Shown here piece by piece: positions 1 to 8,239 of a stretch of 64,000 nt of DNA; the stretch's first letter is position 1, and each line of letters starts with the position of its first letter. Below the pieces are notes generated by a model. That model worked only from the letters and a program-made list of their open reading frames with translations. It was not told where the DNA came from and did no database searches. A program made the position numbers and the translations under genes. Source of the DNA: Winogradskyella eximia (GTDB lineage: Bacteria; Bacteroidota; Bacteroidia; Flavobacteriales; Flavobacteriaceae); the NCBI RefSeq assembly GCF_003386165.1, contig NZ_QRDV01000002.1, forward strand, positions 186,001-250,000, in the 5' to 3' direction.

Positions 1-1386
1 ATCCTCGTCAGTTACCCAACCGGTATCCACGGCATTCATATAAATACCTTCTTTGGCTAAACTACCAGCTGCTGTATGTGTTAACATATTTAAAGCGGCT
101 TTTGCCATATTGGTATGTGGATGACGGTCTTCTTTAAAAAAGGAATGAAACTTTCCTTCCATTGCTGAAACATTGATAATGTGCTTCTTACCTGTGTTCT
201 CTTTCTTCATTACTTCAGATAGACGATTACACAAAACAAAAGGGGCTACAGAGTTTACAAGTTGCACTTCAATCATTTCTGTAGTTTCAATCTCACCTAA
301 TTTTAATCTCCAACTGTTGGTTTTTCTTAAATCCACTTGTTGTAAATCGGCATCTAATTTTCCTTCTGGAAAGACCTCTTGAGCTACTAAAGTATTATCA
401 AAACTATATGGAATCTGCGATAATTTAGCAGACGCTCTTAAACCAATTCCTGGTTCTGGACCATGCCATGTCACTGGCATGTTTTTACTTGGTGATGCTC
501 CAGAAGTTAGTTCTTTTAACTCCATTAAACATTCTGTATGGTCGTTTAATAAATCGCGTGCAAACTTAGGTAACTCTTCTATTGGTCGTTCTTCGTTTGG
601 CATTAAATGACTGTAAAAACCTGCTGGTCGTCTTACAGTCTGTGCTGCATTATTAATAAGAATATCTAGCTTTTCGTAACGTTGTTCTATAAAATTACAG
701 AAGATTTCTACACTCGGAATGTGTCTTAAATCTAGGCCGTGAATTTTTAAGCGATGTCCCCATTCTGTAAAGTCTTCTTCTTGAGAAAAACGCAAGGCAG
801 AATCTACAGGAAAACGTGTGGTTGCAATAACTGTAGCGCCACCACGTAGTAACATTAAGGTTATATGATATCCGATTTTTAAACGCGATCCTGTAATTAC
901 AGCAACTTGCCCTTTAACATCGGCTGTTTGAAAACGTTTGGCATAATTAAAATCGCCACATTCTTCACACATGGTATCATAAAAATGATGCAATTTGGTG
1001 AATAATGTTTTACATACGTAGCAGTTTCTTGGAGACTCTAATTCTAATTGTTCTTTAGCTTTTAAATCGGCTTCAGGCAATAATTTAGGAGCCACAAAAA
1101 TATGCGCTTCTCTTGCGCTACGTATTCCTGTTACTTTTCTCGCATTTTTATCTCTAGCAGCTTGTTTTCGCTTGGCTGCTTTTTTAGCATCCTTTTTTCT
1201 TCTAGAAAATTCTTCTCTACTAGGACGCGATAATTGTCCTGAGACTTTAATTAAAGCTGTACGTTGTGGTTTCGGAATTTCGAAGATTTGATCTGTATCA
1301 GTAACTAATTGTTCTAAAATAGAAATACATTTTTCAATCTCATTGATTGAGATTTCTTCTATATTATCTGGTTTATCGTTACTCAT
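1..1386 (-). CDS. Atypical SDR-family protein with N-terminal Cys4 module (3' end cut by window)
   Basis: I translated the minus strand from the ATG at 1386; 462 codons are visible and the frame is open at base 1. Residues 1-120 are charged and lysine/arginine rich. CxxC pairs at C122/C125 and C140/C143 suggest a small zinc module. From about residue 160 a Rossmann-type short-chain dehydrogenase domain follows, with a TGSRLKIG nucleotide-binding segment in place of TGxxxGxG and an NNAA motif. The usual YxxxK catalytic pair reads TNMAK (T425, K429), so the catalytic Tyr is missing; Ser in NVSAMEG is kept. Substrate is unknown and dehydrogenase activity is doubtful. The next gene on this strand starts upstream at 1867, 31 bp away, so the two may be cotranscribed. 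Confidence 0.8.
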   Translation of the reverse strand, partial: MSNDKPDNIEEISINEIEKCISILEQLVTDTDQIFEIPKPQRTALIKVSGQLSRPSREEFSRRKKDAKKAAKRKQAARDKNARKVTGIRSAREAHIFVAPKLLPEADLKAKEQLELESPRNCYVCKTLFTKLHHFYDTMCEECGDFNYAKRFQTADVKGQVAVITGSRLKIGYHITLMLLRGGATVIATTRFPVDSALRFSQEEDFTEWGHRLKIHGLDLRHIPSVEIFCNFIEQRYEKLDILINNAAQTVRRPAGFYSHLMPNEERPIEELPKFARDLLNDHTECLMELKELTSGASPSKNMPVTWHGPEPGIGLRASAKLSQIPYSFDNTLVAQEVFPEGKLDADLQQVDLRKTNSWRLKLGEIETTEMIEVQLVNSVAPFVLCNRLSEVMKKENTGKKHIINVSAMEGKFHSFFKEDRHPHTNMAKAALNMLTHTAAGSLAKEGIYMNAVDTGWVTDED

Positions 1387-1417
1387 AACTATAATTTAGG
1401 ACTACTTCTAAGTTATT

Positions 1418-1867
1418 TTATGCTTCTTGAAGTTCTTTCTTAGACTTTCTATAAGTGTAAGAATTAAAGATACTACGTCTTGCAAATCGCATTTGTTTAT
1501 CAGAATTTAAAAACTTGATAAATACACCTTTAGGAACACCGAAATACTCATAAGTTGAACCGTCTAAAAATGTAATCTCTAATAACAAACCTTTGTGCTG
1601 AAAATCTACAATACTAGAATCTGTGATTGTTGCAGTGTATTCTTCAAGGTTTGCAGCCTTTGTTTCTGGTGCAATACTTACTAAAAAATGATAACCATCA
1701 ATGATTTCAACACTTTTTAATTCCGCCTCTTCTTGTCCAGCATCTCCATCTTGAAATTTATCTGGATGCCATTCTTTTACTAAGTTTCTGTAAGTCTTTT
1801 TTAAAGTCTTTAAATCTATTGAATCTTCTATAGAAAATAACTTTTTGTACTGGTTGATGCGTTTCAT
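1418..1867 (-). CDS. J-domain/KTSC-domain protein
   Basis: This 149-residue cytoplasmic protein has two parts. Residues 1-60 look like a DnaJ-type J domain with the diagnostic HPD at 34-36 between two helices, which would stimulate an Hsp70 ATPase. Residues about 84-142 match a KTSC domain (named for a lysyl-tRNA synthetase C-terminal region): an S-x-I-V start, a strand pair around GSTYEYFGVP, and an aromatic FxKFLNSDK stretch. KTSC domains are small and of unclear, perhaps nucleic-acid-related, role. It sits between the SDR gene (31 bp) and the helicase (91 bp) on the same strand. A TAATTTCG element upstream resembles a -7 box. Fusion of the two domains is read directly; the function is inferred. 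Confidence 0.75.
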   Translation of the reverse strand: MKRINQYKKLFSIEDSIDLKTLKKTYRNLVKEWHPDKFQDGDAGQEEAELKSVEIIDGYHFLVSIAPETKAANLEEYTATITDSSIVDFQHKGLLLEITFLDGSTYEYFGVPKGVFIKFLNSDKQMRFARRSIFNSYTYRKSKKELQEA

Positions 1868-1958
1868 TACTAGTGTTTTATTTTGAGGCGCGAAATTACG
1901 CTATTTTATAAGATGAAGGTGTAATTATTTTGTTATAATAATTTCGTTTGCAAAAACC

Positions 1959-3512
1959 TTAATCTTCTGGCGGAAACCCGTGAATTTCCTCAAATTTTTC
2001 ATCGAAATTAGTTCTTAAATACGAGTTCAGTTTTTTCTGATAATCATCTTTTAACCATTTTAAGAAGTTATAAGTACTTCGGCTAATGCATTTTGCATAG
2101 GTTTCAATACGTTGATTGATATCGTCTTTTAATAATTTAGCTAAGGCTAAAGCATCGTAAACATCTTCGCTATTCTCTATACAAATTTTAGCGTGTTGTT
2201 CAATAGAACGTTCTAAAACTACTTTTGAAGATTCTCCACTATCTACAGCATCTTTGTATGTTTGTTTGATATCAAAATAGGTTTCTTCAGACTTAGAGAA
2301 TTCTTCTTTAATTTCATCAGATAAATCATGTTTAAAGGTAGACTCAATAACTTCATCATCTTTAATACGATCTGCATACCAATTTGGAGACTTAAATATT
2401 AATTGCCAATCTAAATCTGCTCCCCAAGGACCAAATCTATAAAGGTTGTTACCTAAATCTATAGTTGTAAATTTCGATTTATTATTCAATATACGAGAAC
2501 CACGACCAATCATTTGGTAATATAAGGTTAACGATTTGGTTGCTCTGTTTAATATAATAGTATCAATAGTTGGTTCATCAAAACCTGTGGTTAAGATACT
2601 TACTGATGTTAAAATAGCATCTGGAGTTTCATGAAACCACTGTAAAATCTGCTTACGTTGTTTCTTTGTTGCCGTATTATCCAAGTGCATAATAGGAAGA
2701 TCGGCTTCCTTAAAAGCATAATACACACTAATAGACGTATTAATACCATTATTAAATATTAAGGTCTTCTTCCCTAGTGAATGTTTTTTATATGCATCTA
2801 CTAATTTTTGAAGCATCGCAGGACTAGAATATAAATCTTCAGATGATTTTACCGTATAATCACCATTAGAACCAACTTCTAAAGACGTTAATCCCATATC
2901 GTAAGCATACGTTTCTGCTCGTGCCAAAAACTCATTTTCTATAAGATTCTCAATAGTTTCACCAGTAATAAGTTCATCGTAATTATCTTTCATTGGCAAC
3001 TCTTTATTAGAACTTAAAGGTGTTGCGGTTACTCCTAGAATAAAAGATTTTTCAAAAAACTTAAATAGTTTGGTAAATGAGTTATAGTGCGCCTCATCAA
3101 TAATGACTAAACCAACATCAGAAATATCTAACATGTCATCATTTAGTCTATTATTTAAGGTTTCTACCATAGCTACAAAGCAAGAGTAGTCTGCTTGATC
3201 GTCTAGATTTGCCTTACTGTTTACTACTTTATTTGTCACACCAAAACCATCCAACATTTTAGACGTTTGGTTACAAAGTTCCACTCTGTGCGTCATAATT
3301 AACACCTTCTTTTTGTGATTTTTAAGGTATTGGCGCACCATTTCAGAGAAGATTACCGTTTTTCCACCACCAGTTGGTAACTGATATAATAAGTGATAAT
3401 CTTCACGTTCAGTATCGAACTTCTCAAAAATCTGGCTTATTGCACCTTGTTGGTAGTCATATAATTCTTTATCGGTTTTTTTTTCTTGAACAGCTTGTTT
3501 TGTTTGAGACAT
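1959..3512 (-). CDS. Superfamily 2 DEAD/DEAH-box helicase
   Basis: A 517-residue ATP-dependent helicase of the UvrB/ResIII-like SF2 group. Motif I is PTGGGKT (46-52), motif II is DEAH (139-142), motif III is TATP (162-165), and motif VI is QMIGRGSR (333-340), so both RecA-like domains are complete. The last 130 residues are acidic and helical with no known domain. No methylase or nuclease subunit lies beside it, so it is not evidently part of a restriction system. Orphan helicases of this type are common in Flavobacteriia. A perfect -7 box (TAAATTTG, 3545-3552) precedes the ATG by about 30 bp. The exact nucleic-acid substrate cannot be told from sequence. Confidence 0.85.
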   Translation of the reverse strand: MSQTKQAVQEKKTDKELYDYQQGAISQIFEKFDTEREDYHLLYQLPTGGGKTVIFSEMVRQYLKNHKKKVLIMTHRVELCNQTSKMLDGFGVTNKVVNSKANLDDQADYSCFVAMVETLNNRLNDDMLDISDVGLVIIDEAHYNSFTKLFKFFEKSFILGVTATPLSSNKELPMKDNYDELITGETIENLIENEFLARAETYAYDMGLTSLEVGSNGDYTVKSSEDLYSSPAMLQKLVDAYKKHSLGKKTLIFNNGINTSISVYYAFKEADLPIMHLDNTATKKQRKQILQWFHETPDAILTSVSILTTGFDEPTIDTIILNRATKSLTLYYQMIGRGSRILNNKSKFTTIDLGNNLYRFGPWGADLDWQLIFKSPNWYADRIKDDEVIESTFKHDLSDEIKEEFSKSEETYFDIKQTYKDAVDSGESSKVVLERSIEQHAKICIENSEDVYDALALAKLLKDDINQRIETYAKCISRSTYNFLKWLKDDYQKKLNSYLRTNFDEKFEEIHGFPPED

Positions 3513-3544
3513 AAATTTTGTTTCGGATTATATTTTTGAAGTTG

Positions 3545-3552
3545 CAAATTTA
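3545..3552 (-). promoter_or_regulatory. Flavobacterial -7 promoter box for the helicase gene
   Basis: The minus strand reads TAAATTTG, a perfect match to the TAnnTTTG -7 consensus of Flavobacteriia. It lies 33 bp before the helicase start. The only upstream TTG is 15 bp away, shorter than the usual 17-23, so the -33 assignment is weak. Confidence 0.5.
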
Positions 3553-3564
3553 CAACACTTTGGC

Positions 3565-3664
3565 CCACAAAAAAAGCATCAAATGAATTGATGCTTTTTC
3601 AACCTAACCAAAACGATAAGCTTAACGCCTATACTTTTTCTTTTTCATACTATTTTATAGTGCT
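3565..3664 (-). ncRNA. Possible small RNA of about 100 nt, or a mini-ORF transcript
   Basis: A perfect -7 box (TAATTTTG, 3671-3678, minus strand) is followed about 100 nt later by a strong terminator (3569-3599). Inside lies a nine-codon frame, ATG at 3648-3646 to TAA at 3624-3622, encoding MKKKKYRR. It could be a regulatory RNA, a leader, or a highly basic micropeptide. It is separated from the helicase gene by the terminator and by that gene's own -7 box, so it is not simply its leader. No family is recognised; both the RNA and the peptide are inference from signal arrangement. Confidence 0.4.
3569..3599 (-). terminator. Rho-independent terminator, near-perfect hairpin
   Basis: AAAAAGCATCAA pairs with TTGATGCTTTTT around a 5-base loop (ATGAA), followed on the minus strand by a run of T. 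It lies between the divergent starts of the helicase and the M23 gene, so it ends neither of them. On the minus strand it would end a short transcript starting near 3664. Confidence 0.75.
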
Positions 3665-3670
3665 TTGAGA

Positions 3671-3678
3671 CAAAATTA
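3671..3678 (-). promoter_or_regulatory. -7 promoter box of the candidate small RNA
   Basis: The minus strand reads TAATTTTG (TAnnTTTG). No TTG is present 17-23 bp upstream. That position instead carries the inverted repeat ATGAG/CTCAT (3690-3707), which could be an activator or repressor site. Confidence 0.45.
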
Positions 3679-3689
3679 GTTGAATTTAC

Positions 3690-3735
3690 ATGAGTCTTTT
3701 GGCTCATATATAAGTAATTATAACTCATATAGAAA
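3690..3735. repeat. Inverted repeat plus 21-bp-spaced direct repeat near the small-RNA promoter
   Basis: ATGAG (3690-3694) and CTCAT (3703-3707) form an inverted repeat. CTCATATA occurs at 3703-3710 and again at 3724-3731, 21 bp or about two helical turns apart. The placement at the -33 position of the short transcript suggests protein binding sites; this is inference. Confidence 0.35.
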
Positions 3736-3815
3736 TAAGTATGTTAAACATATAGAACCAATCTTAATTTCGTATTTAATGATTAAACAATAATTATTAT
3801 ATATTTACGTTTCAA

Positions 3816-4775
3816 ATGCTTATTAGATTATTTTTCCCCTCTATGAAATACATTTTTTTCTGTATTGCTATTCTTTGCAGTACCTTATTAACGTTCGCAC
3901 AAGAAGATTCCCTTACAAGTTCTATAAAAATTGACTTACCAACGGCTAAATTTAATAAAGGTGTTTTAATTGAAGCTATTGAAATTCCTTTAGTTTCGAT
4001 AACCGAAATTGCACCAGCAATTGATATAAAATCTGACCATTGGGACACTACCGTTTATAATCCATACCGTAATACTTTTCAACAATTTCCTTTAGAATTA
4101 ACTTTTACAGATAGCACTTATGCTTCTCCTGTGCCACATATAAAAGTAGTAACGTCTCGCTATGGCTGGAGAAGAGGACGACCACATAAAGGCATAGATA
4201 TCGATTTAGTTACAGGAGATTCTGTTGTTTCCGTTTTAGAAGGTATTGTACGCTATGCAAAATACACTAACGGCTTTGGAAATGCTGTGGTGGTTAGGCA
4301 TTACAATGGTTTAGAATCTACCTATGCACATTTATCACATATTGGAGTAAAAGCTAATGATAGCATTAAAAAAGGACAATATTTAGGTAAAGGTGGAAAT
4401 ACAGGAAACTCGAGAGGAAGCCATTTACATTTAGAATTAACGTATAAAGGTGAATCTATTCACCCTGAATATTTGTTTGACTTTTCACCTAAAAATGAGA
4501 TTAGAGAAAAGCAAGTTTGGGTGACGCAAAAATGGACGCATGCTAGGTTTCACAATTCTAAACTAGCGAGTAAAGTGCAAGTGATCAAATCTGCAGATGA
4601 AGCTGCTTTATTAAGTTTAACTAAGCAACCTAAATTTTATGTGGTTAAAAAAGGTGATACGCTTTATGGCATATCGCGTCGTAATAATATGTCTGTAGCT
4701 GCATTGTGCCACACTAATGCTATTAAACAAAACGCTCCTTTAAAAATTGGTCAAAAATTAGTTTTAGAACTTTAA
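3816..4775 (+). CDS. M23-family peptidoglycan endopeptidase with LysM domain
   Basis: An exported cell-wall hydrolase. The M23 (LytM-type) zinc site is present: H124 and D128 in HKGID, H172, and HLH at 203-205. A LysM peptidoglycan-binding domain spans about residues 273-319, with the typical VVKKGDTLYGIS start. Such enzymes cut peptide cross-links in murein, or act as activators if the zinc site is degenerate; here it is intact. The first ATG gives a 319-residue protein, but the Met at residue 10 (3843) is followed directly by a clean signal peptide ending near TFAQ and is the likelier start. It stands alone on the plus strand, 59 bp before topB. Confidence 0.88.
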   Translation: MLIRLFFPSMKYIFFCIAILCSTLLTFAQEDSLTSSIKIDLPTAKFNKGVLIEAIEIPLVSITEIAPAIDIKSDHWDTTVYNPYRNTFQQFPLELTFTDSTYASPVPHIKVVTSRYGWRRGRPHKGIDIDLVTGDSVVSVLEGIVRYAKYTNGFGNAVVVRHYNGLESTYAHLSHIGVKANDSIKKGQYLGKGGNTGNSRGSHLHLELTYKGESIHPEYLFDFSPKNEIREKQVWVTQKWTHARFHNSKLASKVQVIKSADEAALLSLTKQPKFYVVKKGDTLYGISRRNNMSVAALCHTNAIKQNAPLKIGQKLVLEL

Positions 4776-4834
4776 AACGAAGTTAGAATTTATAAAATTC
4801 AGTACTTTGCACCTTCTAAATAAATGAATCTAAT

Positions 4835-7063
4835 TTGAAAGTCTGTATTGCCGAAAAACCAAGTGTTGCCAGAGAAATTGCGTCTGTATTAGGTGCTACC
4901 ACAAAACGAGATGGTTACTACGAAGGCAATGGTTATGCCGTTACGTATACTTTTGGACATCTTTGTACTTTATTTGAACCTGTTGATTATAAACCGTACT
5001 GGAAAAGTTGGGATTTAAACAACTTACCCATGCTACCTGAAAAATTTGAAGTTAAAGTAGCTAATAATGATGGGATTAAAAAGCAATTCAACATCGTTAA
5101 AAGTTTATTTGATAAAGCGGATGTGGTGATTAATTGTGGTGATGCTGGCCAAGAAGGAGAGTTAATTCAACGTTGGGTTATAAACAAAGCGAACTATAAA
5201 GGAGAAGTACAACGTTTATGGATATCGTCTTTAACCACTGAGGCTATAAAAGAAGGATTTAAAAATCTAAAACCTTCAAAAAATTACGATAACCTTTATT
5301 ATGCTGGTTTTTCACGTTCTATTGGTGATTGGCTTTTGGGTATAAATGCAACACGACTTTATACTGTAAAGCATGGAGGATATAAACAGGTATTATCTGT
5401 TGGACGCGTTCAAACCCCTACCCTTGCGATGCTTGTAAATCGTTTTAAGGAAATTGAAAACTTTATACCACAACCTTATTGGGAATTACAAACACTTTAT
5501 AGAGAGACTCTTTTTAGTTATGAAGAAGGCCGTTTTCTTAAAATGGAAGATGGAGAAATACTTGCCAATAAAGTAAAAGAACACGAGTTTGAAATTGTAT
5601 CTACAACTAAAAAGAAAGGAACAGAATACGCACCAAAGTTATTTGACCTAACAGGATTACAAGTATATTGTAACACAAAGTTTGGATTTTCTGCAGATGA
5701 TACGCTTAAAATTGCTCAGAAATTATATGAGAAAAAGGTAGTTACTTATCCAAGAGTTGATACTACATTTTTACCAAATGATGTTTACCCAAAAGTAAAA
5801 GGTATTTTATCTAAACTAACTGATTATTCAAGTCTTACAACTGCTATTTTAAACAAAAAGATAAAGAAGTCTTCACGTGTTTTTAATGATAAAAAAGTAA
5901 CGGATCACCACGCCATCATTCCAACCGGAATGCAAACGCATTTGCAATACAATGAGCAACAAGTTTACGATATTATTGTAAAACGTTTTATCGCTGTTTT
6001 TTATGACGATTGTAAAGTATCTAACACCACAGTAATAGGAAAAGCAGCAGATGTTAATTTTAAAACCACTGGAAAAGAAATTCTATCTAAAGGTTGGCGA
6101 ATTGTTTTTGAATCGGAAAAAACGAATAAAAAAGAAGATGCCTTACTACCTACTTTCGTAAAAGGCGAAAAAGGACCACATGAACCTTCGTTTTTAGAAA
6201 AACAAACTAAGCCACCAAATCAGTTTACGGAAGCCACACTTTTGCGTGCTATGGAAACTGCCGGTAAGCAAGTTGAAGACGATGAATTAAGAGATTTAAT
6301 GAAAGAGAATGGTATTGGACGTCCGTCTACACGTGCCAATATTATTGAAACATTATTTAGACGTAAATACATAAAACGAAATAAAAAGCAGATTCTCCCA
6401 ACCATTACAGGTATCCAACTCATTGATACCATACAAAATGAACTTTTAAAATCCGCAGAACTCACGGGTTCTTGGGAAAAACAATTAAAGGATATTGAAA
6501 AAGGAGACTATACTGCAAGCGCGTTTATTAGAGGTATGAAGCGTATGGTTGATGCTTTAGTCTACGAGGTACGAAGTGAAAAAGTAGAAAATCGAATTTC
6601 GGCTGTAAATAATAAACCAGCAGGAAAACCAAAATCGAAAACAAAGGCAAAATCGAAGTCAGAAGCTCTTATCGGCAGTTCTTGCCCTAAATGCAAATCG
6701 GGTTCACTTTTAAAAGGAAAATCGGCTTATGGCTGTAATCTGTACGGTAAATCTTGTGATTTTACTTTACCTTTTAGTTTTGGAGAAAAGAAAATTTCAG
6801 AAAAACAATATATTAGATTACTAAGTAAAGGCTCTACCGTAAATTTAAAAGGCTTTAAAATTGAAGGACAAACTTTAGAAGGGTTATTGCGCTTTGATGA
6901 TGCTTATAAATTGAAATTTGAACCTAAAAAGATTGCTAAAAAAGTGACCGTTTCAGCTGGAGATACTTGTCCAAAATGTAAAACTGGTAAACTATTGAAA
7001 GGGAAAGCTGCTTTTGGTTGTAGTAATTATAAGAGTGGTTGTGATTATAGGGTTAATTTTTAA
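4835..7063 (+). CDS. topB: DNA topoisomerase III (type IA)
   Basis: A 742-residue type IA topoisomerase that relaxes or decatenates DNA through a 5'-phosphotyrosyl link. The Toprim domain begins at the N-terminus (IAEKPSVA) with acidic residues D103, E107 and E109 in CGDAGQEGE. The active-site tyrosine is Y305 in TYPRVDT. Two C-terminal CxxC-type zinc ribbons (about 616-644 and 709-738) flank a topoisomerase C-terminal repeat, more elaborate than the short tail of E. coli TopB. The start is TTG at 4835: the ATG at 4824 runs into a stop after four codons, and the Toprim domain needs the next residues. The 3' end overlaps the convergent GyrI-like gene by 11 bp. Confidence 0.95.
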   Translation: MKVCIAEKPSVAREIASVLGATTKRDGYYEGNGYAVTYTFGHLCTLFEPVDYKPYWKSWDLNNLPMLPEKFEVKVANNDGIKKQFNIVKSLFDKADVVINCGDAGQEGELIQRWVINKANYKGEVQRLWISSLTTEAIKEGFKNLKPSKNYDNLYYAGFSRSIGDWLLGINATRLYTVKHGGYKQVLSVGRVQTPTLAMLVNRFKEIENFIPQPYWELQTLYRETLFSYEEGRFLKMEDGEILANKVKEHEFEIVSTTKKKGTEYAPKLFDLTGLQVYCNTKFGFSADDTLKIAQKLYEKKVVTYPRVDTTFLPNDVYPKVKGILSKLTDYSSLTTAILNKKIKKSSRVFNDKKVTDHHAIIPTGMQTHLQYNEQQVYDIIVKRFIAVFYDDCKVSNTTVIGKAADVNFKTTGKEILSKGWRIVFESEKTNKKEDALLPTFVKGEKGPHEPSFLEKQTKPPNQFTEATLLRAMETAGKQVEDDELRDLMKENGIGRPSTRANIIETLFRRKYIKRNKKQILPTITGIQLIDTIQNELLKSAELTGSWEKQLKDIEKGDYTASAFIRGMKRMVDALVYEVRSEKVENRISAVNNKPAGKPKSKTKAKSKSEALIGSSCPKCKSGSLLKGKSAYGCNLYGKSCDFTLPFSFGEKKISEKQYIRLLSKGSTVNLKGFKIEGQTLEGLLRFDDAYKLKFEPKKIAKKVTVSAGDTCPKCKTGKLLKGKAAFGCSNYKSGCDYRVNF

Positions 7064-7523
7064 TTAATCTAATCGGCACATAAAAATCTTCTTCAGAATT
7101 AGGGCTTCCATTTATATACTTCGCTCCCATTACTTGAAAATGTGGTCTATTGTCAATTTCATAACCAGAAGTAGGTAACCATTCTGTCATAATTTGTTGG
7201 TAGGTTTTAGAGGCATTCATGCCTTTATGAAGAAATACGGCATAATCACCTTCAAGAATTGTAAACGAAGCCATTCCGTCTGGAACAGTATTAATATTAG
7301 ATACTTCTACACAAGCCCAAATATTAAAAGGATTTTCCATGGCATTGAAATCATCATAAATTTGCAATGCTATTAATTCGTTATTCGATCTATTACCAAT
7401 TTCTTTTTGTCTTGGCATAAAACGTTTCCATAAAGCAGCAATATTTCCGAATTCATTATGATGCATGGAGCTTTTCATTCCGATTACTTTTTTCCTTTGG
7501 ATTGTGATGAGTTGTGGTGACAT
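7053..7523 (-). CDS. GyrI-like (effector-binding domain) protein
   Basis: About 156 residues with the single-domain GyrI-like or AraC-effector-binding fold: an N-terminal basic strand, ALWKRFMP helix, WACVEV strand, then a GDYAVFLHKG segment and a C-terminal EEDFYVPI strand typical of the family. These stand-alone proteins bind small hydrophobic or cationic ligands; some hydrolyse cyclopropanoids. The frame can be extended to 7550, but those first nine codons are the arm of a terminator hairpin, so I take the ATG at 7523 (MSPQL). The 3' end overlaps topB by 11 bp. Ligand unknown. Confidence 0.7.
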   Translation of the reverse strand: MSPQLITIQRKKVIGMKSSMHHNEFGNIAALWKRFMPRQKEIGNRSNNELIALQIYDDFNAMENPFNIWACVEVSNINTVPDGMASFTILEGDYAVFLHKGMNASKTYQQIMTEWLPTSGYEIDNRPHFQVMGAKYINGSPNSEEDFYVPIRLIKN

Positions 7524-7535
7524 AAAATAAAAGTA

Positions 7536-7577
7536 TAAAAAAACCACCATAATTATTAATTATGATGGTTTTTAATG
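7536..7577 (-). terminator. Terminator downstream of the cold-shock-domain gene
   Basis: An inverted repeat pairs a 17-base arm ending in TAATTA with one starting TAATTATG. The single mismatch on the plus strand becomes a G-U pair on the minus strand, so the hairpin is complete only in minus-strand RNA. This fits termination of the gene at 7593-8054. Confidence 0.7.
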
Positions 7578-7592
7578 ATTTATCAGTAAATA

Positions 7593-8054
7593 CTATTTAA
7601 CTAGTTTTACTCTCACAGCGTTCATACCACGTTGTCCTTTCTCTAATTCGAAAGTAACTTTGTCGTTTTCTGCAATTTCGTCAATAATACCACTAACGTG
7701 TGTAAAATGCTTTTCGTTAGTTTCAGTATCTATAATGAAACCGAAACCTTTAGAGTTATCATAAAATGACACTTTTCCAGTTCTAATTGGATCAAAAGGT
7801 TCTTCATCTGATTCTTCTTTTGTAGGTACACCAAGAACAATGTTCTCTGCTTTAACCTTCACTTTCATTGTTGGATCTGGAGGAGTATCTGTTAGATTTC
7901 CATTATGATCTACATATGCGATAGGAATTCCTTCAGAACCATTTTCATCTTTATTGAGTTTACGCGCTTCCATTTTCTTGCGCTTGTCTTCTCGTTTTTT
8001 TAATCGTTTTTTTTCTTTTTCACTTTTACTAAAAGTTTGTTGTGATTTAGCCAT
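7593..8054 (-). CDS. Cold-shock-domain protein with long basic N-terminal tail
   Basis: A 153-residue nucleic-acid-binding protein. The cold-shock domain fills residues 91-153, with RNP1-like KGFGFI (102-107) and RNP2-like HFTHV (116-120), and would bind single-stranded RNA or DNA. Residues 1-35 are very rich in lysine and arginine, and residues 40-90 form an acidic linker. The classical CspA is only about 70 residues, so this is the extended form seen in Bacteroidota. A -7 box at 8207-8214 implies an untranslated leader of about 145 nt, reminiscent of the long leaders on cold-shock mRNAs. A terminator follows at 7536-7577. Confidence 0.88.
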   Translation of the reverse strand: MAKSQQTFSKSEKEKKRLKKREDKRKKMEARKLNKDENGSEGIPIAYVDHNGNLTDTPPDPTMKVKVKAENIVLGVPTKEESDEEPFDPIRTGKVSFYDNSKGFGFIIDTETNEKHFTHVSGIIDEIAENDKVTFELEKGQRGMNAVRVKLVK

Positions 8055-8206
8055 TCGTAGTTTTAAAAATTAATATGTGTGAGTGCTTTTGAAAATATTT
8101 ATAATGCAAACAAGTTAATCAACTTAACAATGAATAGTATTAAAATCTAGTACAATAACTTTAAGGATAATGTTATTTGTGTAGTATATCTTCAATAAAC
8201 TAGTTA

Positions 8207-8214
8207 CAAAGATA
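8207..8214 (-). promoter_or_regulatory. -7 promoter box for the cold-shock-domain gene
   Basis: The minus strand reads TATCTTTG, a TAnnTTTG match 153 bp before the start codon. No TTG lies at the right distance. It sits in the gap between this gene and the outer-membrane protein gene at 8240. Confidence 0.4.
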
Positions 8215-8239
8215 CAATTTCTATACCACATAATAAATT

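Noticed and set aside
1959..3512. Helicase as part of a restriction or defence system
   Set aside because: No methylase, nuclease or other defence gene is adjacent; neighbours are a J/KTSC and an SDR-like protein.
4824..4835. ATG at 4824 as start of topB
   Set aside because: It is out of frame and meets a stop after four codons; the TTG at 4835 leads directly into the Toprim domain.
7524..7550. Nine-codon N-terminal extension of the GyrI-like protein
   Set aside because: The codons are one arm of the terminator for the neighbouring gene and encode an implausible aromatic run; the ATG at 7523 is the better start.
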